Assembly: GCA_002914845.1 (NCBI GenBank)
Contig: JXTC01000455.1
Location: 94,690 to 158,689, forward strand
Direction: 5' to 3'
From: Trema orientale
Lineage: Eukaryota > Streptophyta > Magnoliopsida > Rosales > Cannabaceae
Length of the DNA: 64,000 nt
Position numbers and translations under genes: made by a program. How positions within the stretch are numbered: position 1 is the stretch's first letter; every line of letters starts with the position of its first letter. The notes below the pieces were generated by a model that had not been told where the DNA came from, ran no database searches, and saw nothing but the letters and a program-made list of their open reading frames with translations. Positions 47,826 to 60,095 of the stretch are shown piece by piece.

Positions 47826-49460
47826 GAAATTTACGCCTAGTTCCCGTTTCTAAGACTTATTTTCATAAATACCCGTTCGTAGTTTTTCTTTCAAAAATAC
47901 TCATTTTTATAATCTACATTTTATGTGCAAAATATGAGTGGTCCATATTTACAATGTAAAATTTATCCATGAGGTACATATTTTATGTATAAAATAGTAA
48001 GGTGAAATATAAAATATGAACAGTATACATATGGTGTATAAGTATATATATACCAGATATTTTGCTATAACATTTGATAAAGGGACATTTATTGAAATTG
48101 GGGCTAAATTTTGGTCACATTTCTATAAGCTCCTAATTTTTTCCAGTTTTTCTAGATTCAGTATAATATTTTTTAGAAAAATACCATTTTTAAAAATAGT
48201 AATTAGTAACCGGTAACCAGTATTCGCAGACTGGTAACTAGTAACCAAAGATATTTATAACTGATATATAACTAGTAACCGTAACCAGTTTTCAAAAACT
48301 GGTAGCTAGTAACTATTTTAAAAATTGTATTTTTCTAAAAACTTTTTTAATAGTGACATTTTTCTAATAAAAACTGTAAGAGAATTGGGAAAAAAAAATT
48401 GATCTCCATGTTTTTGTAATTCTTTTCGGATTTTAGAGGTAAAAGTGTTAGAAACCCTCATTTTTTCACACTTCGTTTTAAAATATGTTCATTTTTTTCT
48501 TTTTATAGCTAAATGGCCAATTATACATATATTTTTGGGGCTTATAGAAATATGACCAAATTTTAGGCCCAATTTAAGTAAATATCCCTTTGTCAAATAT
48601 TATAGCAAAATGTCCGGTATGTATGTTTATTTACCAAGTGTAAAATTTTATATAGTAAGTAGAAAAACTTATATATCCAGTATATTTCAGTACAGTAACT
48701 AAAATTGATAGATATGTTTATCTACCAAGTGTAAAAATATATATACTTGGACATTTAACAATAAAATTTAAAAAATGGACATGTACTTAATCAAATTTAA
48801 AATATTGGTTATCTACCTAAATTTCTCTATATTTTTATACTTAATATATCGACTTATATATCATCTTTAATTTAAGTATAATATATTCATTTCTATGCTA
48901 AAAAATTCATATTTTACAATTAGTATATAGTATATACACTGATACAACGTTTGAAAAATAGATATTTACTTAATATTGGTCCAAATTTCAATCATTTGGA
49001 AATTTCAATCATTTGCTAAGTAGTTCCTTTATGAGAAGGGAAAGGTTTAAAAAATTCAGGGAAATTAGAGTGCACATCTTTTGGAAAAAGTTTATAAATA
49101 CCTGTTTTTAAAACTATATTTCCATAAATACCCGTTTTTTATTTTTATTTCATCAATACCTGTTTTTCGAGAAATGTAGATCACTAATGTTTTATACATG
49201 AAATGTATACCATGGTAACATTTTATACATTAAATATATACCATCGTTGGTAAATATTTACATTATAAGTATATACCGTTCATATTTTACACATAAAATA
49301 TGTAACTTATAGGTAAAAATTTATATTATAAATATATACCACTCATATTTTGTACATAAAATGTATACCATAAAAACATATATTTTTGAAAGAAAAATTA
49401 AAACATGTATTCATGAAAATAAGGAATGAAAAAGGGTACTAGGTGTAGATTTCTCCATTT
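47826..49460. repeat. Nested inverted repeats (outer arms about 200 bp)
   Basis: The outer arms are 47826-48030 and, inverted, 49270-49460; both carry the series TACGCCTAGTTCCC/TACACCTAGTACCC, TTCTTTCAAAAATA, ACATTTTATGTRCAAAATAT and ATATTTTATGTRTAAAATA. Inside, a second foldback has arms at 48053-48133 and 48536-48618 (TTTTGCTATAA-ATTTGA-AAAGGGA), and inside that a third pair at 48169-48211 and 48301-48342 (TTTTTAGAAAAATAC). The centre repeats GGTAACCAGT/ACTGGTAAC words. Confidence 0.75.
48813..48990 (+). repeat. AT-rich dispersed repeat, copy 1 of 4
   Basis: Shared series: TTTTATACTTRGTATATC, CTTATATATCA-CTTTAATTTA, ATATATTAATTTTTATACT, TATTTTACA-TTAGTATAT, then GTTTGAAAAATAGATATTTACTTAA. 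Other copies are at 49495-49665, 58085-58290 and 62528-62720, all in the same orientation. Confidence 0.7.
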
Positions 49461-49494
49461 TTTTCATACTCCGTTTAAATAAATGTCAATTTTT

Positions 49495-49665
49495 TCTCTT
49501 TTTATAGCCAAATAACCAGGTATATGTAATTTTTATATTTGGTATATCTGCTTATATATTAAGTTTAATTTATGTTCATAGTATATTAATTTTTATACTA
49601 AGTACATCTTATTTTACACTTAGTATATAAAATAATATACTGGTCATTTTGCTCTAAAATATCTA
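49495..49665 (+). repeat. AT-rich dispersed repeat, copy 2 of 4
   Basis: Reads TTTTTATATTTGGTATATCT, GCTTATATATTAAGTTTAAT, AGTATATTAATTTTTATACT, ATTTTACACTTAGTATATA and ends at TGGTCATTTTGCTCTAAAAT. Confidence 0.7.
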
Positions 49666-49910
49666 AATTCATCGACAATTACACTACATGCATTCAGTTT
49701 ACTTTTGCATTACAGAAGAGTTGTTTTAAATTTTTGTTGTTTTAATTCTACATTCTTTATATTCCGAAAATGCTCATTTTTCTTTTTGTATTCATTACTC
49801 TATTGCACTAATGATGGAATTTACTATAAAAAAAAATATTATGGAAAGAACAAATGTAATCAAGTTTTATTGTGTCTAATATATTTTGGTGTTTTTGTTT
49901 AGTTTTAATC

Positions 49911-50014
49911 TCTTTTGTCAGATTTTTATAGTTACAAGTTCAATTGTTTAATGTAAAGCCTCTCTTTTGTCAGATTTGTATAGTTACAAGTTCAATTGTT
50001 TAATGTAAAGCCTC
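49911..50014. repeat. 52-bp tandem duplication
   Basis: TCTTTTGTCAGATTT starts at 49911 and again at 49963; both copies end ATGTAAAGCCTC with one substitution between them. Confidence 0.95.
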
Positions 50015-50744
50015 AAATCCTCAAAACAAAACCATTAAATCAAATAAAAATAAATAAATGAGTTATTGTTTATGCCTTTGGGAACCCAGTAGATCTATAT
50101 CCACTCATGGAAGACCAAAAAGAAAAAGGATAAAAAATATTTTATAAGGCTGAAAGGGGAAAAAAACACACTTTTATGAATATAATTGTCAATGCAAAAA
50201 GAAAAATCAACATCTCATGTGAAAGAGTAATTTATACATCTAAAAAATTAAAATACGAAACCCATGTTTTACTCTATAAATCTTTCTTTTGCACTTTCTA
50301 ATTTTTTGTCACAGTGTTGTTGCTCCATTGTTAATTTCTTTAGGTGATTTTGAAGAATTTAAAAAGTAATTTTCTTTCATGGTCTAAGAAATTCCATAGG
50401 TTCTACTTTTTTTTCCCTTAGTTAAGGATTCTTATTCTATAAACATAATGGGTGTATGTGCCTTATAGATTGCCCTTTTTTATAATTCTAATTATATAGA
50501 TAATATTGTAACTAAAAATATGAATATACTTAGCACAATAGTTGATAATTGATTTATATTTTTATGATGAGAATGCTGTTAGATTTTTGGATCATATCTA
50601 GATTGATTGGCTGACTTTAGACATTTAATGCCTTTGTAATCTTAGTATTTCTCTATTTAGTGTGTATTCTAATTTTACCTGATTGATTTGTAATATCCGA
50701 TTTCATGTATTGCCTTTAGTGTACTAGCTAGCAGTGTTAATATG

Positions 50745-51860
50745 TTAGAGCTTCGTTTGATATATAAGATAGGATAAGATTGAACTATTTTAAAGGATTT
50801 GATTTGATTGAATTAGATAAGATAGGATGAGATAGGATTATAATCCAATCATATCACTTGTTTAGTGTGCTACTTTTTATTGGGATAGGAGTAGCATTTG
50901 TTTTTTACATTTTTAACTAATTAACAAACATTTTGAGCTTTGATTGGTTTAGAAAAATACCATTTTTAAAATTTATTTAAAAAAATTAAAACTTAATTTT
51001 GGAGAACAGTTTTTAGCATGATTGTCCTCTTATTCGTAGTTTGACAAAATAGTCTCTAAGTTATTTTTTTAAGCAATTAGGTTCTTAAGTTTTAAAAATC
51101 TTGGCAATTAAGTCTTTTTGTTTGTTAATATTAAAATTTTCATGAAATTGAACATGCTTAAACGAAAGAAATTAGTATTTCACTAACACTAACTAGTTTG
51201 GAAGGGATATAGAAAGAAATTTTAAGAGAAATTTTAAACTTTTGAAATTTTTATTTTTGAAAATTTTTTTATATTATATTGTTTATTGTACTTAATTTTT
51301 AGTTATTTTCATTCTAATTCTAACTAATGCCAGTGAAATATTAATTTTGACTTTTAAAAACCTTATATGTGATATGAAAATGTTCAATTCTATCTAATTT
51401 TTTAATAATTACTTCCGAAAAAGACTTAATTACTAAAATTTTTAAAACTTAGGGTTGCCAACAAAACGTAAGGACCATTTTGCCAATCGTGAATAATATA
51501 AGAGCCAGTCATACCGAAAATCTTATGGAAAATATCATTTTTATAAATATATTTATGAAAGTACCACTTTCAAAAAAATATTTTGAAAAATATAACTTCT
51601 GATTTTTCCACTTTAAAAGTTGAATTTAGAATACCACTTTTAAGAGTTAATTTTGAAAAATACCATCTTTTACCACTTCAAAATATTCTACTATGTTTAA
51701 GCAAATTCTTAATCCCTTCCAATCACAAATTCTCAAGTGGATAAAATTATCCCTTTACAAGGAAATTAATTTTGTAGTATATTATTTTAATCTTATTCAA
51801 TATCTCTATATTCATGCACCAAACATGAGATTAATTTAATCATATCTAATCTCATCCTTA
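50745..51860. mobile_element. 1.1-kb insert in the copia 5' LTR, flanked by TTA
   Basis: The 3' LTR reads AATATATTATCCTGCGTTCC without break (57871-57890). In the 5' LTR the same site is split: TTAATATGTTA ends at 50747, and TTATCATACGTTCT resumes at 51858, so TTA is duplicated around an insert at 50748-51857. A 3-bp TTA duplication is the mark of PIF/Harbinger-type elements. The ends are only weakly inverted (GGATAAGATTG-like words at both). No transposase is visible; the interior has AAAATACCATTTTT and AATTAAGT words. Confidence 0.65.
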
Positions 51861-52919
51861 TCATACGTTCTCAACATGGTCTATGTGTATTGGTTGATTT
51901 TATATAGGTTGTATTCTTATGCGATTTTTAATGAAAGAAACAATTTGATACATTTTTTTACTTTTATGGTATCAGAGCAAGTTAATATTCCTTCGTTTTT
52001 TTCTTTCAGCCTTCGTAGATGAATCTCTGTTTTCCTCTATTTTTGAGACCCATAACAGAGTATTTTTTTCTTGAAATTTTTTTTTCTCGTACCTTTCTCC
52101 TAATTTTTATTTCTAAATCTCAAGTATTGGGGCCATTCTTCGCCATTGATGATTTCTATAGGCTTTCTTCACCAATTTTTATTTCTAAAATATGGCTAAT
52201 CTAAGTTAATCTGCCTAAACAGTGACCAAACCCATTATTTATTTTGATAATCCCACTCTTCAGATTACGATAGAAAAACTCAATGGGAAAAATTTTCTAG
52301 AGTGGTCTCAATCAGTCCAAAATTTTTCAAAAGCAAGGAGAAAATAGGATATCTTCGGGGCATCATCAAGGAACCAAAGAATCTGATCCATCTTATGATT
52401 CTTAGGAAGTAGAAAATTCCTAGATTATGACATGGTTGACTAATTCAATGGAGCCAGCAATAAGAAAAACTTGTTTATACTACTCCACAGCTAAACAGAT
52501 TTGAGATAGTATGACTCAGTCATATTCAAAGAAGAGGAGTATACCAAGAATTTTTGAACTCAAACGGAAGATTTACAACACAAACCAAGGCAACTCTTCT
52601 ATGACTGAATATTTCAATATCCTACAAGGATTATAGTGGGAGTTAGATCTATATCAACACTTTCAAATGAAAGATCCTAAAGATGCAAAATAACCGGCTG
52701 AAATGATGGAATAAGATCTAGTATTTGAATTCTTGACTGGTCTTAATGCTGAGTTTGATGAAGTGAGTGAGTGTGTTCTTGGCAAAGAGCATCTTCCCTC
52801 CTTGGAATAGTGTTTTTCATTTGTCAGTAATGAAGAAGATAGAAATATAGTTCTCTCGACTAAAATCCTAGCTAATGTCTCAGCCCTGAAATTTGAGTTT
52901 AAAAAATTTAATCCCTATG

Positions 52920-53100
52920 ATGGTGGCGGCCAAAATAGAAACAAAAAAGAAGAAACATATTCTCGATGGTGACTATTGCAATAAACCCAGACATATAAGA
53001 CAGACATGTTGGACACTGAATAGGAAACCTTCAAATGAAGACAAAGGCAGCCGTCCATAAGGGAGAATGGCGTACCAAGCTGTAATTAAAGAAGAAAGAG
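52920..53100 (+). pseudogene. Copia Gag zinc-knuckle relic
   Basis: DYCNKPRHIRQTCWTLNRKP matches the last three ligands of a CX2CX4HX4C knuckle; the first Cys is lost by a small change just upstream. It lies in the expected place, about 1 kb after the primer-binding site. Confidence 0.7.
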
Positions 53101-53649
53101 GTTAGAATAATGATAAACCGTTCACCAAAGACTAGCTGGATGTTCTCTATCCTTTTGGGGCAATCGGGTTATTCAGGCCTTCAAAACTCTCCACATAAGG
53201 CTGTAATCTTGCTAGTCACCTTGCTCAGGCAGAAATAACAGTTACCGCCATTCGTAACGTATCTAAGCATTGGATAATAGAATCAAGTGCTACAGACCAT
53301 ATGACAGGTAACTCCTATGATTTTCTAACATAAGATTCATGTTCAGACAAGAATAATATTAACGTTGCTGATGGGTTACTTGTTTCTATTCATTGAAAAG
53401 GTTCTATTTTCATAACCAATAACATGTCTCTCTCTCATGTACTCCATGTCGCAAAAATATCTTGTAATTTGTTGCCAATTGGCAAAGTTACCAAAACGCT
53501 AAATTGCTCTGTAACATTTTTTTCCACTCATTGTATATTTCAGGATCTGACCTCGGGGAAGAAGATTTGCAATGGTAAGGAGAGAGAAGGGTTGTACTAC
53601 CTAGAACATGGGAAGGAGATAACTCAAGTTTACACAGCATGCAAGGACA

Positions 53650-54560
53650 AAGAATAGATGACATGGCTTTTACATTTTTTATCTGGTCACCTAAACTTTA
53701 AATCCCATAAAGTTTTATATCCTGATTTCTTCTATGGTTTAGATGTGTCTATCTTTCAATGTGAATTTTGTGAGATATCTAAAAATCATCGTGTTTCATT
53801 TCCAATAAGCAATAAAAGTTTATTTGTTCCTTTCACCATTGTCCATAGTGATGTTTGGAGTCCTTCCAGGATTTAATATGTATTTGTTTTTAGTTGTTTT
53901 ATCAGTTTTGTTGATAATTATACTCGTATAACTTGGATTTATTTATTTCGGAAAAAATCAGAAGTAGCCAGTATTTTTCAAACCTTTCACATGATGATTA
54001 AAAATTAATTTCAATCAAACATTTAGGTGCTTAGATCTGACAATGGGGGAGAACACTTTAATGAATATCTTGGAACCTACCTAGAAAAAAATAAGATTTT
54101 ACATCAATCTTCTTGGGTTGATATCCCTTAACAAAATGGGATAGCAGAAAAGAAAAATAGACACATACTTGAGGTGGCCAAGAATTTATTGTTTATTAGG
54201 AATATGCCTAAATATTTTTAGAGTGATGTTGTTCTTATACCCGCATATTTTATCAATAGAATGCCCTCAAAAACACTTAGCATGAAAATACCAATTACGT
54301 CTTCAATTCTATACCTTAAATACCAGTTTATTAAGTTTCTTTCCTTTAAAAATATTTAGGTATATTGCATATATTCATCTCCCACCTAGGGAAAGACTTG
54401 ATCCTAGGACTCTAAAATGCATTTTTGTCAGTTATTCACTAAATAAAAATGACTTCAAATGCTTTCATCCACCTACCGGGAAATACTATGTCACCATGGA
54501 TATTAAGTTCTTTGAAAATCCTACATGCTATCCTACAACAAATCTTCAGGGGGAGAATAG
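53650..54560 (+). pseudogene. Copia integrase relic
   Basis: CEFCEISKNHRVSFP with HSDVWSPSRI gives the zinc-binding Cys pair and first catalytic Asp; LRSDNGGEH about 54034-54060 gives the second Asp; NGIAEKKNRHILEVAKNLL gives the downstream Glu region. Several stops interrupt it. Confidence 0.85.
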
Positions 54561-54799
54561 TGACAGAGAAGACCTGCTATATGCTAATCCTATATTTTTC
54601 CATCAGCTAGACACAGAAACTCTTCAAATAGAGCCATAAATTCATCAAGAGGAAGAGCCACAACTTCATCAAGAGGAAAAGCCACAAATTCATCAAGAGG
54701 AAAACCAGAGAATCGATAAAGAAATGGACGCAGAAGCTGCTCAACAAAAGAGTCCTATGGTTTACTCAAGAAGAAGATCAATAAGAGGTACATAACCTG

Positions 54800-54800
54800 A

Positions 54801-54874
<74 letters not shown>
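54800..54874. repeat. Compound (CT)n(CA)n microsatellite
   Basis: About 40 bases of CT with one interruption run directly into about 35 bases of CA, inside the degenerate copia element. Confidence 0.98.
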
Positions 54875-55139
54875 AGATCTTTAACTCTGAAGTTGGAAAC
54901 TGAGCAACCTGCCAGAGTCAGGTATGTCATAACATCCCTATGCTACTTGGCCATTGTTTAATACTGATTTTGATATTCCTATTGCTATCAGAAAGAGTTT
55001 TAGATGTTGTACTACTAAATATCCCATTTCCAATTTTTTATCCTACTATCTACTTAACACCTTATTTTAGGCTTTACTTTTTTAACTCTATACGGAACGT
55101 ATCCCTAGTAATGCTCTAAAAACATGGAACAATAAGAAA

Positions 55140-55900
55140 TAGAGAGAAGTAATTCTTAAGGAGATGAATGCCCTTCAAAAGAATGAAACTTGGGATGTGG
55201 TAGATCTACCAAAAGGAAAGAAGACCGTAGGATACAAATGGATCTTCACCGTAAAATACAAAACTGACTGGTCAATTGAGAGGTAGCCAAGAGATTTACT
55301 CAGACCTACGGAATAGATTACCGAGAGACCTTTGCTTCAGTTGCCAAGATGAACTCAGTTTGAATTTTGTTCTCTCTCGTTGTTAATTTAAATTGGCCTC
55401 TACATCAATTTGATGTGAATAATGCTTTTCTTTATGACACTCTTGAAGAGGAACTCTATATGAATCTACCCCCAAGATTTGAAGATTCAAGAAGAGGGAA
55501 AGTATGCAAATTGAAGAAATCCTTATATGGCCTAAAACAGTCATCAAGAACCTAGTTTGAAAGATTTTCTCAGTTCTTAAAGAAGCATAACTTTACACAG
55601 AGTTAAAGGGATCATACACTATTTTTAAAGCACTCTCCATGAAAGAAGATCATAATACTTATTGTCTATGTTGACGATATCATTGTGAAAAGGGACAATA
55701 TTGAAGAAACAAAAGAAATGAAGGCTCAACTAACCAAAAAGAGTTTGAAATGAAGGACTTGGAAAATCTCAGGTATTGTCTAAGAATGAAAGTGGCAAGA
55801 ACTTCTAATATCTTGTTTGTTTCCTAAAGAAAATATGTTCTTGACTTGTTCTTAACTTGCTTAAAGAAGCAAGAACTTTAGGAAGCAAACTAGCAGCTAT
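55140..55900 (+). pseudogene. Copia reverse-transcriptase relic
   Basis: NALQKNETWDVVDLPKGKKT, then [18 protein letters not shown] and [17 protein letters not shown] in one open stretch, then YVDDI after stops. These are the conserved copia RT blocks. The frame is broken just before the nested LTR insertion at 55906. Confidence 0.9.
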
Positions 55901-55905
55901 CCCAA

Positions 55906-56949
55906 TGATGAGTATGTATTTTACTCACAAATCAAGTATTCTTCAAGTTCAAATAATTGTAAGTTCTCAAGCATTTGTGTTGTTTTAACGTCATTTTGTG
56001 TTTTTATTGTAGAAAATAAGAAATTGAGGCTTAGTGTATATTTANNNNNNNNNNNNNNNNNNNNNNNNNNNNNNNNNNNNNNNNNNNNNNNNNNNNNNNN
56101 NNNNNNNNNNNNNNNNNNNNNNNNNNNNNNNNNNNNNNNNNNNNNNNNNNNNNNNNNNNNNNNNNNNNNNNNNNNNNNNNNNNNNNNNNNNNNNNNNNNN
56201 NNNNNNNNNNNNNNNNNNNNNNNNNNNNNNNNNNNNNNNNNNNNNNNNNNNNNNNNNNNNNNNNNNNNNNNNNNNNNNNNNNNNNNNNNNNNNNNNNNNN
56301 NNNNNNNNNNNNNNNNNNNNNNNNNNNNNNNNNNNNNNNNNNNNNNNNNNNNNNNNNNNNNNNNNNNNNNNNNNNNNNNNNNNNNNNNNNNNNNNNNNNN
56401 NNNNNNNNNNNNNNNNNNNNNNNNNNNNNNNNNNNNNNNNNNNNNNNNNNNNNNNNNNNNNNNNNNNNNNNNNNNNNNNNNNNNNNNNNNNAAATGCTTA
56501 GAGAACCGGGTTAGATAGAGATATCAACTTGGGTACTTAGGCATATTATCTCATTCGGTACTCGAGAGAGGGAATGGGGTTAGATTAGGTCCCTTGATTA
56601 GTGAATTTAATGGAATTAGGCTAGTAATTACTTAATTTGACGAATTTAGGAGTAATTAGGGAAAATCATGTCCTTGGTACATTGGTGCATAGTAATTTCC
56701 ATATTTATTTACGTAATTCTTTTATCTTTATTTTTATTTATTTTATTTTAAATTCATTTAGTTTTGATACTTAGATAAAATTAAGTTATGATAATTTTGG
56801 TACTTAATAACTAATCTAAAATTCAATCTTTGTGGATCGACCCTTCTTGCCGCTATACTAGTTAATTCTAGATTTTACTAGACTTGCTAGATTAGTTAAT
56901 AGGAGGTAATTATAAATATTAATTTGCTATTGGGCGTTTAATTCCAACA
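55906..56949 (+). mobile_element. LTR-type element inserted in the copia pol region (contains the gap)
   Basis: Starts TGATGAGTATGTATTTTACT and ends GGCGTTTAATTCCAACA, so it has TG...CA ends. The start matches 60096 onward (ACTCATAAATCAAG, GTTCTCAAGCATTT, TATTGTAGAAAATAAG), and the part after the gap matches 61205-61480 (GTTAGATAGGGAGATTGACT-like, TTTCCATATTTATTTA). The copia sequence continues on both sides. Flanking 5-mers CCCAA and ACTAA agree at three of five positions, a decayed target duplication at best. 447 Ns hide its middle, so solo LTR versus longer element is open. Confidence 0.65.
56045..56491. other. Assembly gap, 447 Ns
   Basis: Run of N only. The real length is unknown. Open frames that seem to cross it are artefacts. 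Confidence 1.
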
Positions 56950-57229
56950 ACTAAACTGTTTTCCAAAACACCACCCAACATATCCGAATCAAAGATTGGG
57001 ACTGAATAATGAAAGAAGTCTTATTGACAAATAAAGGTACCAGAGGCTTATTGGGAAGTTAATTCTCTTATACATGACCAGACATAGTATAACCAGTAGG
57101 AGTGGTCAGCTAGTTCATACACTCACTAGTGGAATGTCATATGGAAACTATCTAAAGAATTTTGAGGTACCTAAAGCCTACTATGGAGAAAAGGCTACTG
57201 TTCAAGAAAAATGATCATCTCTAGGTAGA

Positions 57230-57700
57230 AGTTTATACTGATGTAGACTGGACTAGTTCAATTACTGACAGAAAATCTACATCAGGCTATTATACCTTCG
57301 TAAGAGGGAACCTAGTTATATAAAGGAGCAAGAAACAAAATATAGTGGCTAGATCTAGTACAGATCTCAAGTACAAGGCTATGGCTCAGGGGATATGTGA
57401 GGTTCTATGGATTCAAATGCTACTAAGGAAACTTAAACTAGAATCAGCTTTACCAATGAAGATATTTTGTAAAAATAAAGCTTCAGTTAGTATTGCTTAT
57501 AATCCTGTATAATATGACTGTTCTAAGCATGTTGAAATAGATCAACACTTCATTTAAGAGAACATTGATAGTGGTCAAATCACTCATTTCGTGATAAGTC
57601 ATCAACAGATCGTTGATGTTCTCACCAAAGGAGTTTTAGTTGCTATCTCTAAAGATTTGTTATGCAAGCTAGGAATATATGATATCTACTCACTAGCTTG
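57230..57700 (+). pseudogene. Copia RNase H relic
   Basis: ADWTSSITDRKSTSGYYTFVRGN, then SSTDLKYKAMAQGICEVLW and VDVLTKG give the copia RNase H blocks in order, with stops between. It ends just before the purine tract and 3' LTR. Confidence 0.9.
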
Positions 57701-57957
57701 AGAGGGAGTGTTAGAAATCCGGATCATATCTGGGTTAATTGGCTGACTTTAGGCATTTAACGCCTTTGTAATCTTTGTAATTATCTATTTAATGTGCATT
57801 CCAATTTGACTTGATTGATTTATAATATTTGATTTTATGTATAGCCTTTAGTGTGCTATCTAGCAATTTTAATATATTATCCTGCGTTCCAAACATGGTC
57901 TAGGTGTATTGGTTGATTTTAATGAAAAAAACACTTTGATACATTCTTTCACTTTTA

Positions 57958-59067
57958 TCATTTAACACCATTTTGATTTTTTACAATTATTATTAAAAGC
58001 TTCTTAGCCTTAAGAAAAATAGGGAAATTATAGTGTGTATCTTTTTTTTTTTTTTTTCCATACCTTGTTTTAATAAATGTCTATTTTTCTCTTTTTATGC
58101 TCTTCTTATAACTAAATGATCGAGTATATTTATTTTTATACTTGGTCTATCTATTTATATATCAGCTTTAATTTATATACAAAGTATGTTAATTCTTATA
58201 CTAGATATTTTATATTTGTCACCTAGTATATACACAGATATACTAAATATTTTAGCATTTGAAATACAGACATTTAGTTAAAATGAGCATAAAATTTTGT
58301 TGTTTTGCTATAAGCCCCTAAGAAATATTTGTTTATTTATACACTTTATATTAAAAATGGCCTAGTTAAAAAATAACCCCAAAATTATGTTTAAATTTAT
58401 TATATACAAATGTGTAAACATATATATATATATATATATATGAGAAAGAGTTTTTAATGGAGATTTTTGTTTTTGTTTTGTAGATGAGTACTTCGACCAA
58501 ATTGAAAATAGCAAGTTATTTTTGCCTACAACCATTCCATTCTAATTATTTTGAGGTATCCCATTTCCATTGAGGTAGGAATCAATTTTTAAAAATGACT
58601 TTTTAAGGAAAATAATTTGGAATAGTTTTTTAAGAAAAAAATTTTGATAAAAAATATTAATATTTAATAATTTTATGTATACGGTTAGTTTTGAAGTTAT
58701 TAAAAAGAGATACTCTTTAATACGTTCAGATATATATGACTAAGACTATAAAAAATATCAAAATTTTATATAAGTTTTTATTAGTTTTATATATACAGTT
58801 AAACTAAAAGTTTTTATTAGTTTTAAATATACATACGAGTAATACTATTAAACCCTTCAAAAAAAATGACTAAGACTATTTAAAAAAAAAGGTATTAAAC
58901 TGAATAGATAATGCATTGTTTTCCAAAAAAAAAATGATACGTAAAATAAAAAAGAGAGTAAATAGGTAATACGTTTTCTTCAGACAAAAAAAATTAATTC
59001 ACGTAAAATAAAAAAAATTATTAAGATAAATAGATAATACATTTTCTTTAAAAAAAAGTAATAAGTG

Positions 59068-59104
<37 letters not shown>

Positions 59105-60095
59105 TATACCACTAGATAAATTTTATAATTATTTTGACCAAAGAAAATTAGTTTTCATTAAATAATTAATATACGAATAATAAAATAGCGTGTAGAAAAA
59201 ACATTCAAAAAAAAAGAAAAATATATTTATATAATTAGTATAAGCAATTATGAGAGGTAAGGAATAAAAAGGAATGAGAATAAAAATATAAGGAAGCAAC
59301 TATGAAATAAGAATGAAAAAAACCAATAGAAAATAGATTGAAAAAAAAATGCTTAACTCATCAGGTCACAAATAAGTTACCTATCTTTTAAGTCATAAAT
59401 AAATTTCTATATTTGTATAAGTATTAGATAGATTAGTTTTTTTTTTTTAGAATTACTAATATTATTACAACCATTAGATCAAAATCTAGTGGCCCAAATT
59501 GGGTAACCATTCATAGTGCAAAAAGAAAAATCTTTATTGAAACATCACCATATATACATATATATATAAGTTTATATATGTTAATATACATATATAAACA
59601 CTAGTTTATAAGCACATCCCAAAGACAAATGACTCNGGAATAGCGCAAAAAAATGTGCTCCTACATAAGCAAAAGAAAACTTTAGAGAAAAAAAAAAAAA
59701 AAACTAAATAAGAGACACCACCACCTTGCCACATAGCAATATGGAAGAGAATAAAGACACACCAAAGTGTATATCGCATTCTTTATATTTTCTTTTTAGT
59801 TTTGGCTTTTAGAAATTTGGTAATTCTAGTGAATCATTAGAAGAGTTCACCATATTTACAACAATCTTAAAAATCAATTTCTACTGACAGTGAATCTCAG
59901 AAACAACACAAGATTTAGATATTCAAAATAAATATAACACCAACTCTGATCGACTCTATTTCTATAAATCATACAGTATCTACATTGAATTCCTTCTATT
60001 TAAATCATGGAAGATTCATATCTAGAAGAAATTTATAACAAATAAAATAAACAAAACATATACAAATCTAAAATCTAGTAGGGGTAAAAATATAT
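57958..60095. other. AT-rich gene-free spacer
   Basis: Contains one dispersed AT-rich repeat copy (58085-58290), (TA)n at 58421-58441, (GA)n at 59080-59101, many poly(A) runs, and a single N at 59636 that may mark a contig join. No coding sequence is visible. Confidence 0.6.
58085..58290 (+). repeat. AT-rich dispersed repeat, copy 3 of 4
   Basis: Reads ACTTGGTCTATCTATTTATA, TATCAGCTTTAATTTATATA, TATGTTAATTCTTATACTAG and CACCTAGTATATACACAGAT in family order, ending near GCTATAAGCCCCTAAGAAAT. Confidence 0.75.

Larger units (their letters stand above)
47744..50570. other. Gene-free AT-rich repeat nest
   Basis: Upstream of the C3H24 start the sequence is composed largely of the inverted and dispersed repeats listed separately, then an AT-rich spacer (49665-50570) with a 52-bp tandem duplication. 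No coding sequence. Confidence 0.6.
50577..57957 (+). mobile_element. Degenerate Ty1/copia LTR retrotransposon, with nested insertions
   Basis: 5' LTR 50577-51966 (interrupted), primer-binding site TGGTATCAGAGC at 51967-51978 (initiator-Met tRNA type), and 3' LTR 57709-57957 preceded by the purine tract TTGAGAGGGAG. Both LTRs begin TGTTAGA and share GGATCATATCT and TTGGCTGACTTTAG. Domain order is Gag (knuckle relic YCNKPRHIRQTC near 52972), protease-like, integrase (about 53650-54250), reverse transcriptase ([18 protein letters not shown] near 55410; YVDDI at about 55669), RNase H (ADWTSSITDRKSTSGYYT near 57245; DVLTKG near 57617). Integrase ahead of RT defines Ty1/copia. Many stops and shifts make it inactive. 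A CT/CA microsatellite (54800-54874) sits in the linker before RT. No clean target duplication was found. Confidence 0.93.

Noticed and set aside
56024..56518. Open frames crossing the N run.
   Set aside because: They are made of undetermined residues and have no support on either side.
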